DNA of 64,000 bases from Spirometra erinaceieuropaei (Eukaryota > Platyhelminthes > Cestoda > Diphyllobothriidea > Diphyllobothriidae). Of the stretch, positions 34,440 through 45,799 are shown piece by piece (the first letter of the stretch is position 1; each line of letters begins with the position of its first letter). Below the pieces are notes generated by a model that ran no database searches, had not been told where the DNA came from, and was given only the letters and a program-made list of their open reading frames with translations. A program made the translations under genes and the position numbers. The stretch covers positions 111,072 to 175,071 of the forward strand of contig CACRXP010000863.1 of NCBI GenBank assembly GCA_902702965.1, in the 5' to 3' direction.

Positions 34440-35390
34440 CAGAACTGATCTATGCCAAGTCAGCGATTAATTTCTGAGGGAATCAAAAGGCGGCAATTTC
34501 TATATAGGAGTACCCACCAGAAAATCCACGGGGAGTGCTGAGGGATCCACTGAAGAGCCAAACCCCTCGCTGCTGTGCCATGCAGCGGCAGGATATCAGC
34601 AAAACAAATCGTGTCTGGGCTTTTAGCTAGTACCTGTGTTGTTAGTATGGTTTCATCTTACCCTTAAGTATAATACTAGCTGTCTGTCGAAAGTTGATAA
34701 ATATTACGCGGTTACCCGCTACGGCTGATGAATTTTGACTCAAATATTCATACATAAAATTCTCGGTCTGAGCCTATAGACCTTGAATAAACTGATCTAC
34801 TCCACTTTCGTAGATAATCTTCTGAGGAAATTAAGAAGCGACAATTTCTTAATCGGAGTATCTACCAGTGCTGCCAGTACGGTACCCATGCTCACAACGT
34901 AGGCGCTAGTCACAAGCCCAGGCATGTGCTTCGCCGATATTTCGCCGCTGCATTACACAGCTACGAGCGGTTTGGCTCATCAGTGCGTTTTCAGCGTTTC
35001 CGAGTGTTTTCTGGTGGGTGCTCTATTTTTGAAACCTCAGCTCTCTAAACTCTCCAGAAACTCATGCGCCAACTCGAAGAAAATCATTCGAAATAAAATT
35101 TAATAATTTCAAACCGATAGATTGTATGAGTATCTAAGACAAAATACATCATCTTTAGCGGAATTACCACATAGTACTCATAAACACATTAATGTCTGAA
35201 GCGATTAAGGGCCGAAATTTAAAAAACTGATGTATCTCTAACATAAATTGCACGGAGAATGTTGGGAGACCCACTGAAGAGCCGAAACCTTCGCGACTGT
35301 GCCAGACAGCGACAGAATATCGGCTAAACAATGGGGTCTGGGCTTTTAGCCAGAACCTGTGTTGCTAATATGGTACCTTTTAATCCTAAA
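34440..35390. repeat. Dispersed repeat, family D, two or more copies
   Basis: Two same-strand copies: 34530-34645 and 35250-35365, sharing 'ccactgaagagcc', 'ctgtgcca', 'gcgaca/gcggca' and 'gtctgggcttttagc'. A third, partial piece at 34925-34985 ('ttcgccgatatttcgccgct') runs in the opposite direction. No coding frame. Possibly an AT-rich MITE or a retroelement tail of unknown class. Confidence 0.55.
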
Positions 35391-35769
35391 CCATGTTAAG
35401 AATATGAAACCCTACTATTTCACGAAGACATGACAGAATTATTCAGAATTTCGGATTTCTAAACCGAAATCCATGTAAACTGACAAAGTTTTGAAAGCCG
35501 TTCACAACTACTTGCTCCAATTTGTGTGCTCGCTGTATACTTCTGTTAACGCCAAGGGTTGTGACAAAACTGCCGGCCATGTTGCACTAGAAAATGACAG
35601 CTTGCAGTCTCGCCAGATTATGTGTAAAATCCACCATATCAACACGCTAGCGTACGGAGTCTAATTTGGTGTATTTGTTATATTAAACTGAAATGTTGTC
35701 AGTGATGTCGTGTCGTTTAAATGTTAATCAGAAAACATACAATATACCAGGAAACGTGAAATATGGGCG
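35391..35769. other. Unannotated AT-rich sequence
   Basis: No ORF or repeat recognised. Confidence 0.4.
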
Positions 35770-36060
35770 GACGCTCACCGATCGATCACGGGACTAAATC
35801 GCCGATTTTGGGGTTTCATCTAGAGCCCTGCCGGCAGCTCGGTAATGGACGACTGTGTCCCGTAACTGATCAGTGAGCGCCCATTCCCATCGGAGCCGAC
35901 ATTACAATGATCCCGTGGTTCGATGGTTAGAAGCGTCGGGCTTCTAACCAACAGGTTGCGGCTTCGAGTCCCAGGTCTTCCACACTTCGAGATTGGGTAT
36001 GACTGGATGGCGACGGTTAATACGCCAGAAATGGCCATTACAGTCTCCCCTGTCTTTGTC
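35770..36060 (+). mobile_element. tRNA-derived SINE, second type
   Basis: An inverted SINE tail (from 'ggacgctcaccgatcg' near 35771) faces a forward tail ending 'gatcagtgagcgcccat' near 35885. Then a tRNA-like head follows: A box TGGTTCGATGG at 35916-35926 and B box GGCTTCGAGTCCC at 35960-35972. The body 'gccagaaatggccatta' and 'gtctttgtcg' end it. The head differs from that at 28.2 kb and resembles the reversed one at 44.35-44.41 kb, so at least two tRNA sources share one body. Confidence 0.7.
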
Positions 36061-37229
36061 GACAATTTATTTTTAACTAAATACTGTTGAAATTGGAGAG
36101 CAGGCAGTTTAATTCAGCCCTGAGACGGCCTAAGTTTCCTCAGTTATGCCAGTGTTACTGAGTAATTGAGGCAAATAACTGAAAGAAGAGCACGAAATAG
36201 GGCTTCTGACCGAGAAAGGCTGTCCTCGCCTTTCAAATTTTTCTGTTAGGTCGTTCAGTTCGCCGCCTTAGTGGCTACAACCTATTTTCATCCCACCAAA
36301 ACAAAAGCCGAACTATCCAGTAGGCGCCTCATCCGGAAATCTTCCTGTCCGCTTAAATTACCCAGTTCAAACGGAGATGACAGTTGGGATGGCTTCAGTG
36401 GTAACGAACCGTTTGTTACTCTCATCCAGCGCTCCTTGCGGCCTGGAATGATACAGTTTCTAATTGAACCCTCGAACAATCCGCCCACACTTCGTTGTTC
36501 ACGAGGGAGGAGAAGGAGCAGGTGTAGGAGGGGGCGGGGAGCGAGAGGAACTTCCCACAGCCTCTTCTGTCTTGCGGAGGGGTAAACGCCCACGTGGCTT
36601 CTGCGTATTCACTTCGCTCCAAAGTGTCTAGAGGGCTGCCCTTAGCGTCTTCTCGTTCTCCTACGAGCCTAGTACCACTTCAGACCTTCGCATTAACGAC
36701 AGAGTGGTACTGCCACAAGATAAGTGCGAACTAAAGTGTTTATTATCGCTATTTTGGGAGAAATAGGCGAACATATGTTTCGCTTCCCAGTCCTTCGTCT
36801 CCCCCGCAGCAGACACACGTCAATCCAGCGGTTGGATTCGGCCGCACGGTTGGAAGCCGTTCACTTGCTGCCTAACAAGCCTAATGACAGATCATTAATC
36901 AGCCAGCGTACCGCTCAGAAACTAAGCCGCTTCGTCTGAGTGATGTTCTGCGTCGAACAAGTATCGGCATAGCGACTCGCCGAAGGCTCGTTACTTTTTC
37001 ATTGACGGCAGTTGGAACTGTTCGCGATGGTGGTTATATTTTCATCATGTGTCTTGTTTTAAGCAGAGTATGATCTGCTGTGATTTGAGATGTGAAATGG
37101 AGTTTTCAGAAACATATCCTCCGGCTTAGAAATAAAAGACACAAGAACTAAAACGAATGCCGAAAATCGCGAACTTGAACACTTTAGCATGTTGAAGTTT
37201 TTCTTCTATTCTATTAATTTCATTTATTT
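36061..37229. other. Unannotated sequence
   Basis: ORFs at 36271-36585 (plus) and 36288-36593 (minus) overlap fully and have no known motif. No repeat recognised. Confidence 0.35.
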
Positions 37230-37375
37230 TTGCTATTATTCTAATATTTTGGACGTATATTTTAGTCATTTTCACCTGAGAATAGGCATTATTGAAAGCT
37301 TGGAGTAGGATTGTCTCATGCATAGTCCCGTCTCACACCTGCTGCTTTTTGCTTTCATTTGCATAACGCAGATTA
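37230..37375. repeat. Repeat flanking a MITE, first copy
   Basis: Similar to 38510-38655: 'acgtatattttagtc', 'agtcccgtctcacacctgct', and 'tttgcataacgcagatta'. The first copy ends exactly where the MITE begins. Confidence 0.65.
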
Positions 37376-38363
37376 CAGTAGCTGTGCTTACTCATGAAAC
37401 GTCAACCAAAATTTCGAAATGCGTTCTCGTTTCGAAAAGATAAATTAAATAGTGCTGTAAAACTAAATATGATGTAACATAAATCTATGATGATCCAGTT
37501 ACCTCAAGGTGACAGCTTTCGAAAGAATTTATTTTCGGCTGCATGTATGATCTGTACTCTGCAAAACATGGCTACTTATGTAGCATGCAATTTTATCATT
37601 GATTTTCGATTCCCTTGAAAATTCAATTATATTTCATGGAAAACATGCATAAAACTATTCATTTTTTTACTTATTCGGTAGAAAATCACGTCTTCTTCCA
37701 ATTTCATACTAAATAGAAGAGTATAATTCGACTTTAAAAACTTTTCTAATTCCCGAATAATTTTGAACCCGACCTGCTGTTAGCCTTGCATTCAGGGTTT
37801 AAAAACTGCAAGCTGTAAATTTTCCGTATACGGAAAACCATGCATTTCTTTACGGTGTTAAGAGGGGACCATATAATTTTCATAAAATTAAGCAGTGGAT
37901 TTGAGCAATATTGTTAACTTTAAAAGCCACATTCGTAAATGCAGATACATGACGTTTCATGAACGGCCATTTAACGGTATTAAAAAATCTCACAATTAAA
38001 AACATTTTTAAAACCGAATTATACCCTTCTTTTGAGTATGAAATTAGAAGAAGACGTGATTTTCTACCGAATAAGTAAAAGAATGAATATTTTTATGCAT
38101 GTTTTCCATGAACTACAATTGAATTTTCAAGGGAATCGAAAATCAATGAGAAAATTGCATACTACGTAAGTAGTCATGTTTTGCAGAGTATAGATCTTGC
38201 ATGCATCCGAGAATAAGTTCTTTCGAAAGTCGACACCCTGAGGTAACTGGATCAATATATGTTGCATCATGAGTACTTTTACAACACTACTTAATTTATC
38301 TTTTCGAAAGGATAACGCATTTCGAAATTTTGGTTGACGTTTCATGAGTTAGCACATCTACTG
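37376..38363. mobile_element. Palindromic MITE, family A, full length
   Basis: Starts CAGTAGCTGTGCTTACTC and ends GAGTTAGCACATCTACTG, with TA on both sides (37374-37375, 38364-38365). Orientation as at 12.4 kb. Both terminal regions share the same C-to-A type change (GTGCTTACTC / GAGTTAGCAC), so the arms partly evolved together. Confidence 0.9.
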
Positions 38364-38509
38364 TAGAACGCCTGTCGACGGTCCCCCTATTGTTTCATCC
38401 TAGCGACTGAGAGGACGCTTTGTTTTTCTGCTCATGTGTCGACTAGCTCTCGTGCAAAGTGCTTTGTTACATTCATCACTATTTTTCTATATCTAGACCC
38501 TCTGCTTAA

Positions 38510-38655
38510 CACTTATTTTTGATGTTACTCTAATATTTGGTACGTATATTTTAGTCCTTTTAACGTGATACTATGCTTGACGTAGATTTGTCCCACGAAT
38601 AGTCCTGTCTCACACCTGCTACTTGTGGCTTTAATTTGCATAACGCAGATTACAT
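38510..38655. repeat. Repeat flanking a MITE, second copy
   Basis: Partner of 37230-37375. After 'gcagattaca' the two copies diverge, so it does not serve as a clean empty site. Confidence 0.6.
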
Positions 38656-38843
38656 TAAACTCAGAAACGCGTGCACTGACTGCATTTTTAAACCTGCCAT
38701 GTATCATAGCATATTCGCCCAGCCTGTTTAGCAATGATAAAAAGAGTAAAAGATGCTGTTACCAAGAGAGGAGAGGAATGTTTGCTCCATTTCATATGCA
38801 GACCGGACTAATGGAACTGCCAATATCGCTGGTATCTGATTTA

Positions 38844-39788
38844 TAGTCAGCGACCGATCTGGTGAAATGTTAGCCAAAATTCTGGAATTCGCTCTCAATT
38901 AGGAAGAATTACCTGGGTGGGACTGCAATATTTATTATCTTGCAACATAATCTCATAATACTTCGGACTCGCCAAGACGTTAGCTGCTGGGTGCAAATGA
39001 ATAGCGTGTTTTTTCCGCATTTATTTTCGATGGCCTTATAAAGTTGAATATTTTATAGGAAAAAACTCCGAAAAATATGCTCTCTTTTACTTATTTAGCA
39101 GCTAATGAAATCAGCTCAATATGTGTTACCCGGAGAAAGGGTGTTTGTAGATCTTGAAGATATTTTCCAATTCCTAAATGATTTAAAGATATAGATTTTC
39201 CGTTGTACTAGCGTTTAGCGATTTCGGTCCACAAGGTATATGCTCTCCGCGTAATAAAAACCACATATTCCTCCACGTCTTTAAGAAAATGCCCTGTAGT
39301 GTTCATAAAATCTTACAGTGGGTGCGGACTCTGCTGTTTATTATAAAAGGAGCATTAATAAACGGACAGGTCCGATGCTCTATAAATGAACATGGCACAA
39401 ACTTAAAAATCTCATAATTAAAAAAACCTTTTAGAACCTAAACGTACTCTTTCTCCAAACGCAAAATGTGAGGACGACGCGATCTGCTACCATTTGAGTG
39501 AAGGAAAACATGTTTTGGCATGTTTCGCACGAAATACATTCAAATTTATAAGGCCATCGAAAATAAATGTAAAAAATACATGCTACTTAAGTTGCCTTTT
39601 TAGCGAGTAACGTTTTTACATGAGGCGGCAAAGAAGTGCATTCGAGAGCCAATATTCTGGCGAGTCCGAAATGTCATAGGATTAAGTCGCATGATAATAA
39701 ATACTGCAGCCCCACCTAGGTCATCCTTCCCAATCGAAAACACATTTCAGAGTTTTGTCTAACATTCCATGGGATCGTCTACTCAGTG
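38844..39788. mobile_element. Palindromic MITE, family B, full length, decayed
   Basis: Left end TAGTCAGCGACCGATCT (decayed CAGTGAGTGACC), right end GATCGTCTACTCAGTG, TA on both sides (38842-38843, 39789-39790). Confidence 0.82.
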
Positions 39789-40574
39789 TAACTTCAGTTT
39801 ATTTGCGCATCAGAAATGGCGATAACTAAGTGAAGGCTAAGCGAAAAAGTCTGTCGTCTATGTCACAGAATTAAAGCAACTGGCCCGATCTAACCGCCAC
39901 AGGAAAAGGTGGAACATTGATACGTTCGAATTAGCTGTTCGTCCACAGACGACGTTCTAGTCTCTATGTCATATCCAGCACCAGATGGCCGACCAGCTCG
40001 GACACCGAACTGGTACTTTACACATACACTGAGCGACCGATCTCATGAAATGTTGACCGAAATTCTGAAATGCGTTTTTGATTGGGGAAGAGTACTTAGG
40101 CTACAATATGGACTACTTTGCGGCATAATCCTATAATGTTTCGTGCTCGACAGGATGTCTGCTTTTGCATGTGCTCAATTTTGACCTCCTGTAGAGAACA
40201 CGCTGGGCAAGAAATGACTACTTACGTAGCATGTATGTTTCACATTGATTTTTGATGGTATTGTAAATTCAAATATACTTTATAGAAGACATGCAAAAAA
40301 GATTTGCTTTCTTTTAAGCGTTCAGTGGGGGTTCACGCTGTCTTTAAATTTTTTACCTGATGAAAGGGCGTGTTTACATTTCGAATGAGTTTCTCTATGC
40401 CCAAATAATTTTGAGGCTGATCAGCCGTTGCATTAGGTTTAAGCGATTTCAGTTTACAAGGTGCTTACTTTCTGCGTAGGGAAAATCATATATTCCCCTA
40501 TACCTTTGAAAAGATACTATGTAAAGTTCATAAAATTTAAAAGAAGGCGAAGGCACGATCACTGGGACAGTAAG

Positions 40575-40627
40575 TTTATTTGCCTGAGCTTTCGAACTCG
40601 AACTAGAGTTCATCATCAGAGGTTACT
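40575..40627 (-). ncRNA. Hammerhead-ribozyme-like motif, left end
   Basis: Minus strand: CTGATGA, T, six-pair stem GAACTC/GAGTTC with loop TAGTTC, GAAA, then GCTC. The core is intact. Stem III would be AGCT instead of the ACGT seen in the other subfamily; both are self-complementary. Confidence 0.65.
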
Positions 40628-41370
40628 CCCATTGGTGCACAAACGGGGCTGTGTGAGGGCGCTTTTCGACCGGGTAAAAACGCACTGTAGCGAGCCCGAA
40701 GGAAGGATGCAAGAACTATGGCATCTCCGGGACCAATTAACAAAGAACGGCTACCCAAATAGCTTGATCAGTCGCTGCATACGCGCACACCCACGCCGGA
40801 CAAACGGAAGAGAGACACCAACAATTTGGCAATCCCTACCGTACATAAAGAATGTGTCCGAGGCCACAGAACGCATCGCGTCAGAGCTAGGCGTGGGCAT
40901 CGCTCATCATCCGGCGGCCACCATGCGTAGCAGGATCATGAAAATGAAGGATCGGCTGGACGCAGGTGAACAGTCGGGCGTAGTCTATCGAATCCCGTGC
41001 CAAAACTGTCCTTGCCACTACACAGGCCAGACAGGACGACGTCTGAGCTGACGAATACTTGAGCACAAACGGGCCGTTCGGAGAGGCGACCCACTGTCTC
41101 AAGTAGCCACTCACACGCTCGAGGAAGGGCATGAGTTCGACTTCGCCAACACGCGGATATTGGCGCGAGCCGGCAACAAGACAGGGCGAGAGCTGTTGGA
41201 GGCGTGGGTGTCGGACACCAACTCCATCAACAGACGCATCGATTTGCCTGCGTGTTATCACGCGCTCCGCCCACGCAGCCAGGTGGCGCAGCTCATACCG
41301 TCGCGAAGTACAAATGGCGTCACCACGCCGGGGGAACATCGTGGACCAGGCGGCACAAACCCTACCTAGC
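40620..41370 (+). pseudogene. PLE ORF 3' part: thumb region and GIY-YIG endonuclease
   Basis: The frame begins with CVRALFDRVKTHCSEPEGRM and NGYPNSLISRCI, the C-terminal part of the reverse transcriptase, continues through YIKNVSEATERIASELGVGI, and enters the nuclease at SGVVYRIPCQNC with YTGQTGRRLS. A single TGA (41049-41051) follows; the frame then continues RILEHKRAVRRGDPLSQVA, GHEFDFANTRILARAGNK and GRELLEAWVSDTNSINRRID to a stop near 41370. With only one stop, this is the most complete nuclease in the window. Its CQNCPCHY region differs from the WCSCGQSNY lineage, so it represents another subfamily. Confidence 0.85.
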
Positions 41371-41445
41371 CACGGACGTACTCCCCCTCCCCCCCCCCCA
41401 CCGCAAGGATGAACGATATAAATGCTCACAATTTGCTGCACTCGA

Positions 41446-41502
41446 GTAACCTCTGATGATGAACTCTAGTTCGAGTTCGAAAGCCCAGGCAAATAAACTT
41501 AC
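41446..41502 (+). ncRNA. Hammerhead-ribozyme-like motif, right end
   Basis: Same fold on the plus strand, CTGATGA at 41451-41457, six-pair stem II, GAAA at 41477-41480, then GCCC where the left copy has GCTC. Loss of the U before the cleavage base should disable this copy. Confidence 0.6.
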
Positions 41503-42067
41503 TGTCCCAGTGATCGTGCCTTTGCCTTCTTTTAAACAAGAACCTGGGATGCGCATATTCTCTTCCATTCGTGAGTTCATAAAATATTGCAATGGATGCG
41601 GACTATGCTTTTCATCTCATGAAAAGCATTGGCAAACGGACGTGCCCGATGCTGTATGAATGGGCATTGCACGGTCTTAAAAATCTCATAATTGCAACCT
41701 TTTTCAAAGACTAAAGATACCCTTTCTTCAGGCAAAAAAAATGTAAAGGCAACGTGATTATCCACCAAACGCCTAAAAGAAAGCACATCTTTTTGCATGT
41801 TTTCTACAAAATATATTTGAATTTACAATACCATCAAAAATCAATGTGAAACATGCATGCTACTTAAGTAGTCATTTCTTATCCAGCGTGTTCTCTACAA
41901 GAGGTCAAAAGGATGCACATGCAAAAGCCGACATCCTTTCAAGCACGAAACAATATAGAATTATGCCACATAATAGTCCATATTGTAACCGTACCTAAGT
42001 AATCCTGCCTAATCAAAAACGCATTTCAGAATTTCAGCCAACATTTCATGAGATAGGTCACTCAGTG

Positions 42068-44110
42068 TATGTAGACACTTTCCTCTAAGATTATGCACAT
42101 ATACCTCAAGGTTGCCATCGATGGCGGCAGCCAGCAAAGTGGCTGTGCGTAAAGCGAGCTGTATGAACTTGTTACTCTTGCAGGTCAAGCAGTAAGGACG
42201 TTTGACTTAAAATGCTTAATGACCAGCTAAACGCATGCCCAAAACCAAGCCGTTGTAGCATCTTGAATGAAGATGTCCCTGGTTGATGAAGATTACGAAA
42301 CCAGAAATTATCAGTGATGCGGTGTCCCTAGTCTACTTCGGTATTCCAAGAAGCTCTTTGCACACCTGGTCGATGCTCAGAAAATGCAATCAAAGCTTTA
42401 TCTCAATCAGAAACTATTCTACGTTTCTTATGGATTCTCATAAGTTTTATTGGCAAACCACTGTAATCTGCACCCTTCCCCGCATATCAGTTGCCTTTAC
42501 ACTGATGTTGAGAGTGTTGTATTCAGGAAGGGTAAGGGTAATACGGAGATATCTGTTAACGTTTCCGATTAACTCGTTATCTTCATGTAGTTTTCTCCTT
42601 TGTGATCCTAATAACGAGTGACCTCTACTGATTGCAATAACTGTTCCAATGATGACAACTATCCGGGTCTGGCATTGTAACCTTAAATCAGTGCCCAGTT
42701 TCCAATTGAACCTGGGAGTTTGTTTTGGCATTTTTTTCGGAAAGAAGGCATTTATTCCATTCGGGACCATGGATAACGCCCGTGCCACTCCTGTTATTTA
42801 GGCGCTTCTGGTCCAAACAATGTTTGACTGAATACGAAAGGTAAGATAAATATCAATGAGAATTTCCGTGCGAAAACTGGATGTTGCAGAGTTTTCTTCT
42901 GGTACCCTTAAGAGGAGTTTGTTTGCCCCAGCTGGCAACCGCAGGAAAAAGGAAGGCTTCCTTTAGCGCCGTTATAGAACATAAGTTTGGTCCAATGTCT
43001 ACCCACTCCCTTACAGGTTCGCATCCCGTAGAAAAGTTTCCAAACCATCCGTCATCCGACAGAAATTACCATCAGAATCAAGTAACAAAAGTTCTGAACA
43101 TGTTTAAGGGTGGAAGGCAACCATATGGAATGCCCGATTAAGATATGTTTATAAAATACAAAGTTTACATAAACAGGTTACTGCCATGTTGTCAGTAACA
43201 CGTATTTTGCGGAATACCGTAATGACAATGAGGAACAGAAAGCCGGGTACAATCAGGTGTCGAAGATACCGTGAAATATGAAATAATAGTCATCCGCGTT
43301 AAAGATCGTCATGGTGTCAAATGAGCGCGTTTCTTAAACAAATCTATTGAGCTGATCACAACGGAGCACAACTCAAAGGCACTACACACTGGCTTTCTCG
43401 TACGCAGTGATCATCTTCTTAGTCATCTGTGGAACTGCCACGCGGATAAAACTCCTAAAAATCACAGATTTTCAGGATTTGCGTAAACAGCACCATGCCT
43501 CCACTCTGCAATTGACTGTTTTTTTAGAGTTGTTTATAGAAAGAGAGGAATATTTTGGGCTTAAGACGTTCCTACCTTAACACGGGGTTACTGAAGTAAT
43601 CTAGCATTTACAAAAGATTGCTAACTAACGGGCAAACGGGCTCAAATGAATGGACCAAAGTTTTGACATAATATGCGATGGGAAAGGTAAAACAAACGTT
43701 GAAATTACTTTTACGCTTTTGAAAAATACTAGCTCTTTAGAAAGACGAAAAATTCCGAAAACCAAGTTACTCCCCAGCCTCCAGTAAACATATGAAATCC
43801 AACAAGTCTGATGTAGAAAGCTGACTACCTAGGCAGGATTTCCTAAGTAATCCATTTAAACGCACAAGGTGACTAAAAGTCTCACTTCATTAATAGGTAT
43901 TTTGGCAGATTTTAAAATCAAGTATGGTAGTTAATCAACAGCTTGCAGTTTGAGTGTAACTTCCATGAAGGATTCACGAGGTTTGGCTGTATTTTATCCG
44001 TTTTGCATCGTCTGAGATGTGGATGACTAAGACAAAAAGTCTTTGCTTGATTGTGCCAATAAAGACGTCACTGGAATTAAATTTTCAACATAGTCCCATG
44101 GTGATTAGTC
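42068..44110. other. Unannotated, moderately AT-rich
   Basis: A plus ORF at 42283-42621 (112 codons) and an overlapping minus ORF (42447-42788) have no recognisable domain. No repeat is shared with the rest of the window. Confidence 0.4.
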
Positions 44111-44117
44111 GGTCGTT

Positions 44118-44245
44118 TGGCTATTGCTACTATCTCTGACGATGGATTCATACGCGTGTTCGAAGGCTCAGAACAATAACCAGACTGTTCCGCTACTCGA
44201 CCAGCTTCTTCTTTTGGAACTCGGACTTTTGCCTCCTCCACGAAG
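44118..44245 (+). repeat. PLE terminus fragment with damaged hammerhead
   Basis: CTGACGA, T, GGATTC…GTGTTC, GAAG, GCTC, then AGAACAATAACCAG and a CTTCTTC end. It belongs with the 63.2-kb terminus. GAAG for GAAA breaks the core. Confidence 0.55.
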
Positions 44246-44334
44246 TTTAAATACACTTGACAGTTACAGACGTAAAAATGCCATTGCACAGAGCAGCATT
44301 ACCCCGGTTTTGTAACCGTCATCACCCAGCCATA

Positions 44335-44470
44335 ACCAACCCTGAGCTATGCAACTCCAGAGGCTTGAAATCGCGACCTGTTGATTAGAAGTGAAACGCA
44401 CCAGCCATTGAACCACGAAATCCTAGTCCTGTCGGATGCGATCGGGTATGTTAACAGTGGTAGAGGGGCG
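44335..44470 (-). mobile_element. tRNA-derived SINE head, reversed
   Basis: The reverse strand has the A-box-like TGGTTCAATGG and a B-box-like GCGATTTCAAGCC with spacing as in the 35.9-kb head. The body and tail are not clearly attached. Confidence 0.6.
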
Positions 44471-44615
44471 CGCATCGATAGCTTTACGGAATCCACTCGT
44501 ACCGTTCTGCCTTAGCGCACCCACCTGGGCTCCCAACCCCCCCCCCTCCCAGCAGCCTCACAACGGTGCATTTCAGGAATTTATATTTTCTAAAAAGGAA
44601 ACTAAGTAACCCCCA

Positions 44616-44685
44616 CCTAGGGGTTAGCTATGGCTGGCTGATGACGGCTAACAGGCCAGAAATGACCATTTCAATCCCCCTGTGG
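44616..44685 (+). repeat. SINE body fragment
   Basis: 'ctggctgatgacggctaa' and 'gccagaaatgaccatttcaa' match the SINE body at 28.35 kb. A PLE fragment starts within about 20 bp. Confidence 0.65.
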
Positions 44686-44699
44686 CTGCTGGCGGGGCT

Positions 44700-45555
44700 C
44701 GAGGGCGAGCCCCAATACACATACGATGCAAGTACTGAACTTCAACAGCAACCACCCAATCAGCCACAAACGCAGTTGTGTAAGGACGCTCTATCGGCGT
44801 GTCAAAACGCACTACAGAGGGCCGGAAGACAAGATTGCTGAACTAAAATAACTCCGACGGGTATTCAGAGCCAATGGCTACCCGCGCAACTTCGTCAACC
44901 GGTGCATATGCAAAAGAGACGAAAGACCTAACCGCACGGACACCACATTTTGGCGAGCACTTCCGTATGTCAAAAACGTTTCGGAAGCTGTTGGCCACCT
45001 TCTCGCACCACTTGGGGTTGGAGTTGCACACAGGCCGGAGGCAACCATTGGGCGTCTGGTAATGAAACCGAAAGACCCACTGCCACGGCAAGGAACGTCT
45101 GGAGTCGTTTATCGGATCTGGTGTAGTTGCGGGCAAAGCAACTATACCGGAGAAACCGGAAGATAGCTCCGAACGCGAATGGCCGAACACGCTGCAACGG
45201 TGCGCAGAAATGACGCTAGCTCTCAAGTTGCGGCTCATTCGACGGGTTCCGGCCACACATTCAAATCTGACGAGGCTGAAATTCTCGCAAGAGGTGACAA
45301 CCGCGTGAGCCGGGAGCTGCTTGAGTCATGGTTTACTGGCCCCAGTCTATTAACAAGTGCACACTCCGTGCTGAGACTTCGTCTAGGCGGAGTAATTGGC
45401 CACGCGGGGAGCGCACAGGTGAACACTCTTCCCAACACCCGGGTCAGGGCGTCAGATGGTCGAGCCATCATCACACCAACATCCAACGCACGTGATGAAA
45501 TTGCAGCAATTAACGACGCGAACGTCGGTCAACACGCCACGTGCAACGATCCCTG
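44700..45555 (+). pseudogene. PLE ORF 3' part with GIY-YIG endonuclease
   Basis: One frame gives MQVLNFNSNHPISHKRSCVR at the start, then RVFRANGYPRNFVNRCI, FWRALPYVKNVSEAVGHLL, PLGVGVAHRPEATIGRLV, the nuclease SGVVYRIWCSCG with YTGETGR, and RTRMAEHAATVRRNDASSQ. Stops occur at the codon after IAELK and directly after YTGETGR (TAG). The extension SDGRAIITPTSNARDEIAA follows; 15-20 codons seem deleted after GPSLLTS. Both catalytic motifs are intact, but the stops and the missing 5' part make it nonfunctional. Confidence 0.82.
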
Positions 45556-45660
45556 ATGAAGGGGGGGGGGGGAACGGTGACTATTCATAGGTATGCGGTA
45601 GCATGGCTACTGCATCCTATAAATACTGTAGCCGCATATGCATGAACCACCCTTATCTGC

Positions 45661-45718
45661 TTTTGTCTCTGATGATGGATTCGAGCAGGAATCCGAAACG
45701 TCAGGCTAATAAAGCTCT
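45661..45718 (+). ncRNA. Hammerhead-ribozyme-like motif
   Basis: CTGATGA at 45669-45675, T, GGATTC/GAATCC stem with loop GAGCAG, GAAAC, GTC, AGGCTAATAAAG. Stem I pairs TCT with AGG and CTTTT-type bases with AAAG. The core is intact. Confidence 0.7.
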
Positions 45719-45799
45719 TGTCCCGGCGATTGTGTCTCCTTCTTCAAGACTACTTCCTGCGACTCGTCTCTTCGCTTCTCTTAACAATGGGAGGAGTGA

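Larger units (their letters stand above)
40537..41573 (+). mobile_element. Penelope-like element with inverted ends and 12-bp target duplication
   Basis: AGTTCATAAAAT occurs at 40525-40536 and 41574-41585, an exact 12-bp target duplication. Inverted repeats of about 86 bp lie at 40543-40629 and 41444-41529 and differ at about two positions; each carries a hammerhead-like motif pointing outward. Between them is the end of the PLE ORF. The copy lacks the reverse transcriptase core, yet both edges are intact, so 5' truncation happened before or during insertion. Confidence 0.9.
40027..42067. mobile_element. MITE family B with a nested PLE
   Basis: Starts CACTGAGCGACCGATCTC after TA and ends GAGATAGGTCACTCAGTG before TA. 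The MITE spacer is split at AGTTCATAAAAT by a PLE (40537-41573). With insert and duplication removed, it is about 990 bp. Confidence 0.9.
44690..45790 (+). mobile_element. Penelope-like element, 5'-truncated
   Basis: Runs from the reverse transcriptase C-terminus through the nuclease, the C-terminal extension, a hammerhead-like motif and the tail 'gcgactcgtctcttcgcttc'. Unlike the 40.5, 50 and 56-kb copies it shows no inverted left terminus; the 5' junction is plain truncation against SINE sequence. Confidence 0.85.

Noticed and set aside
37376..38655. Empty-site paralogue for the 37.4-kb MITE
   Set aside because: The second copy of the flank matches only up to the insertion point; sequence beyond it does not match the MITE's right flank.
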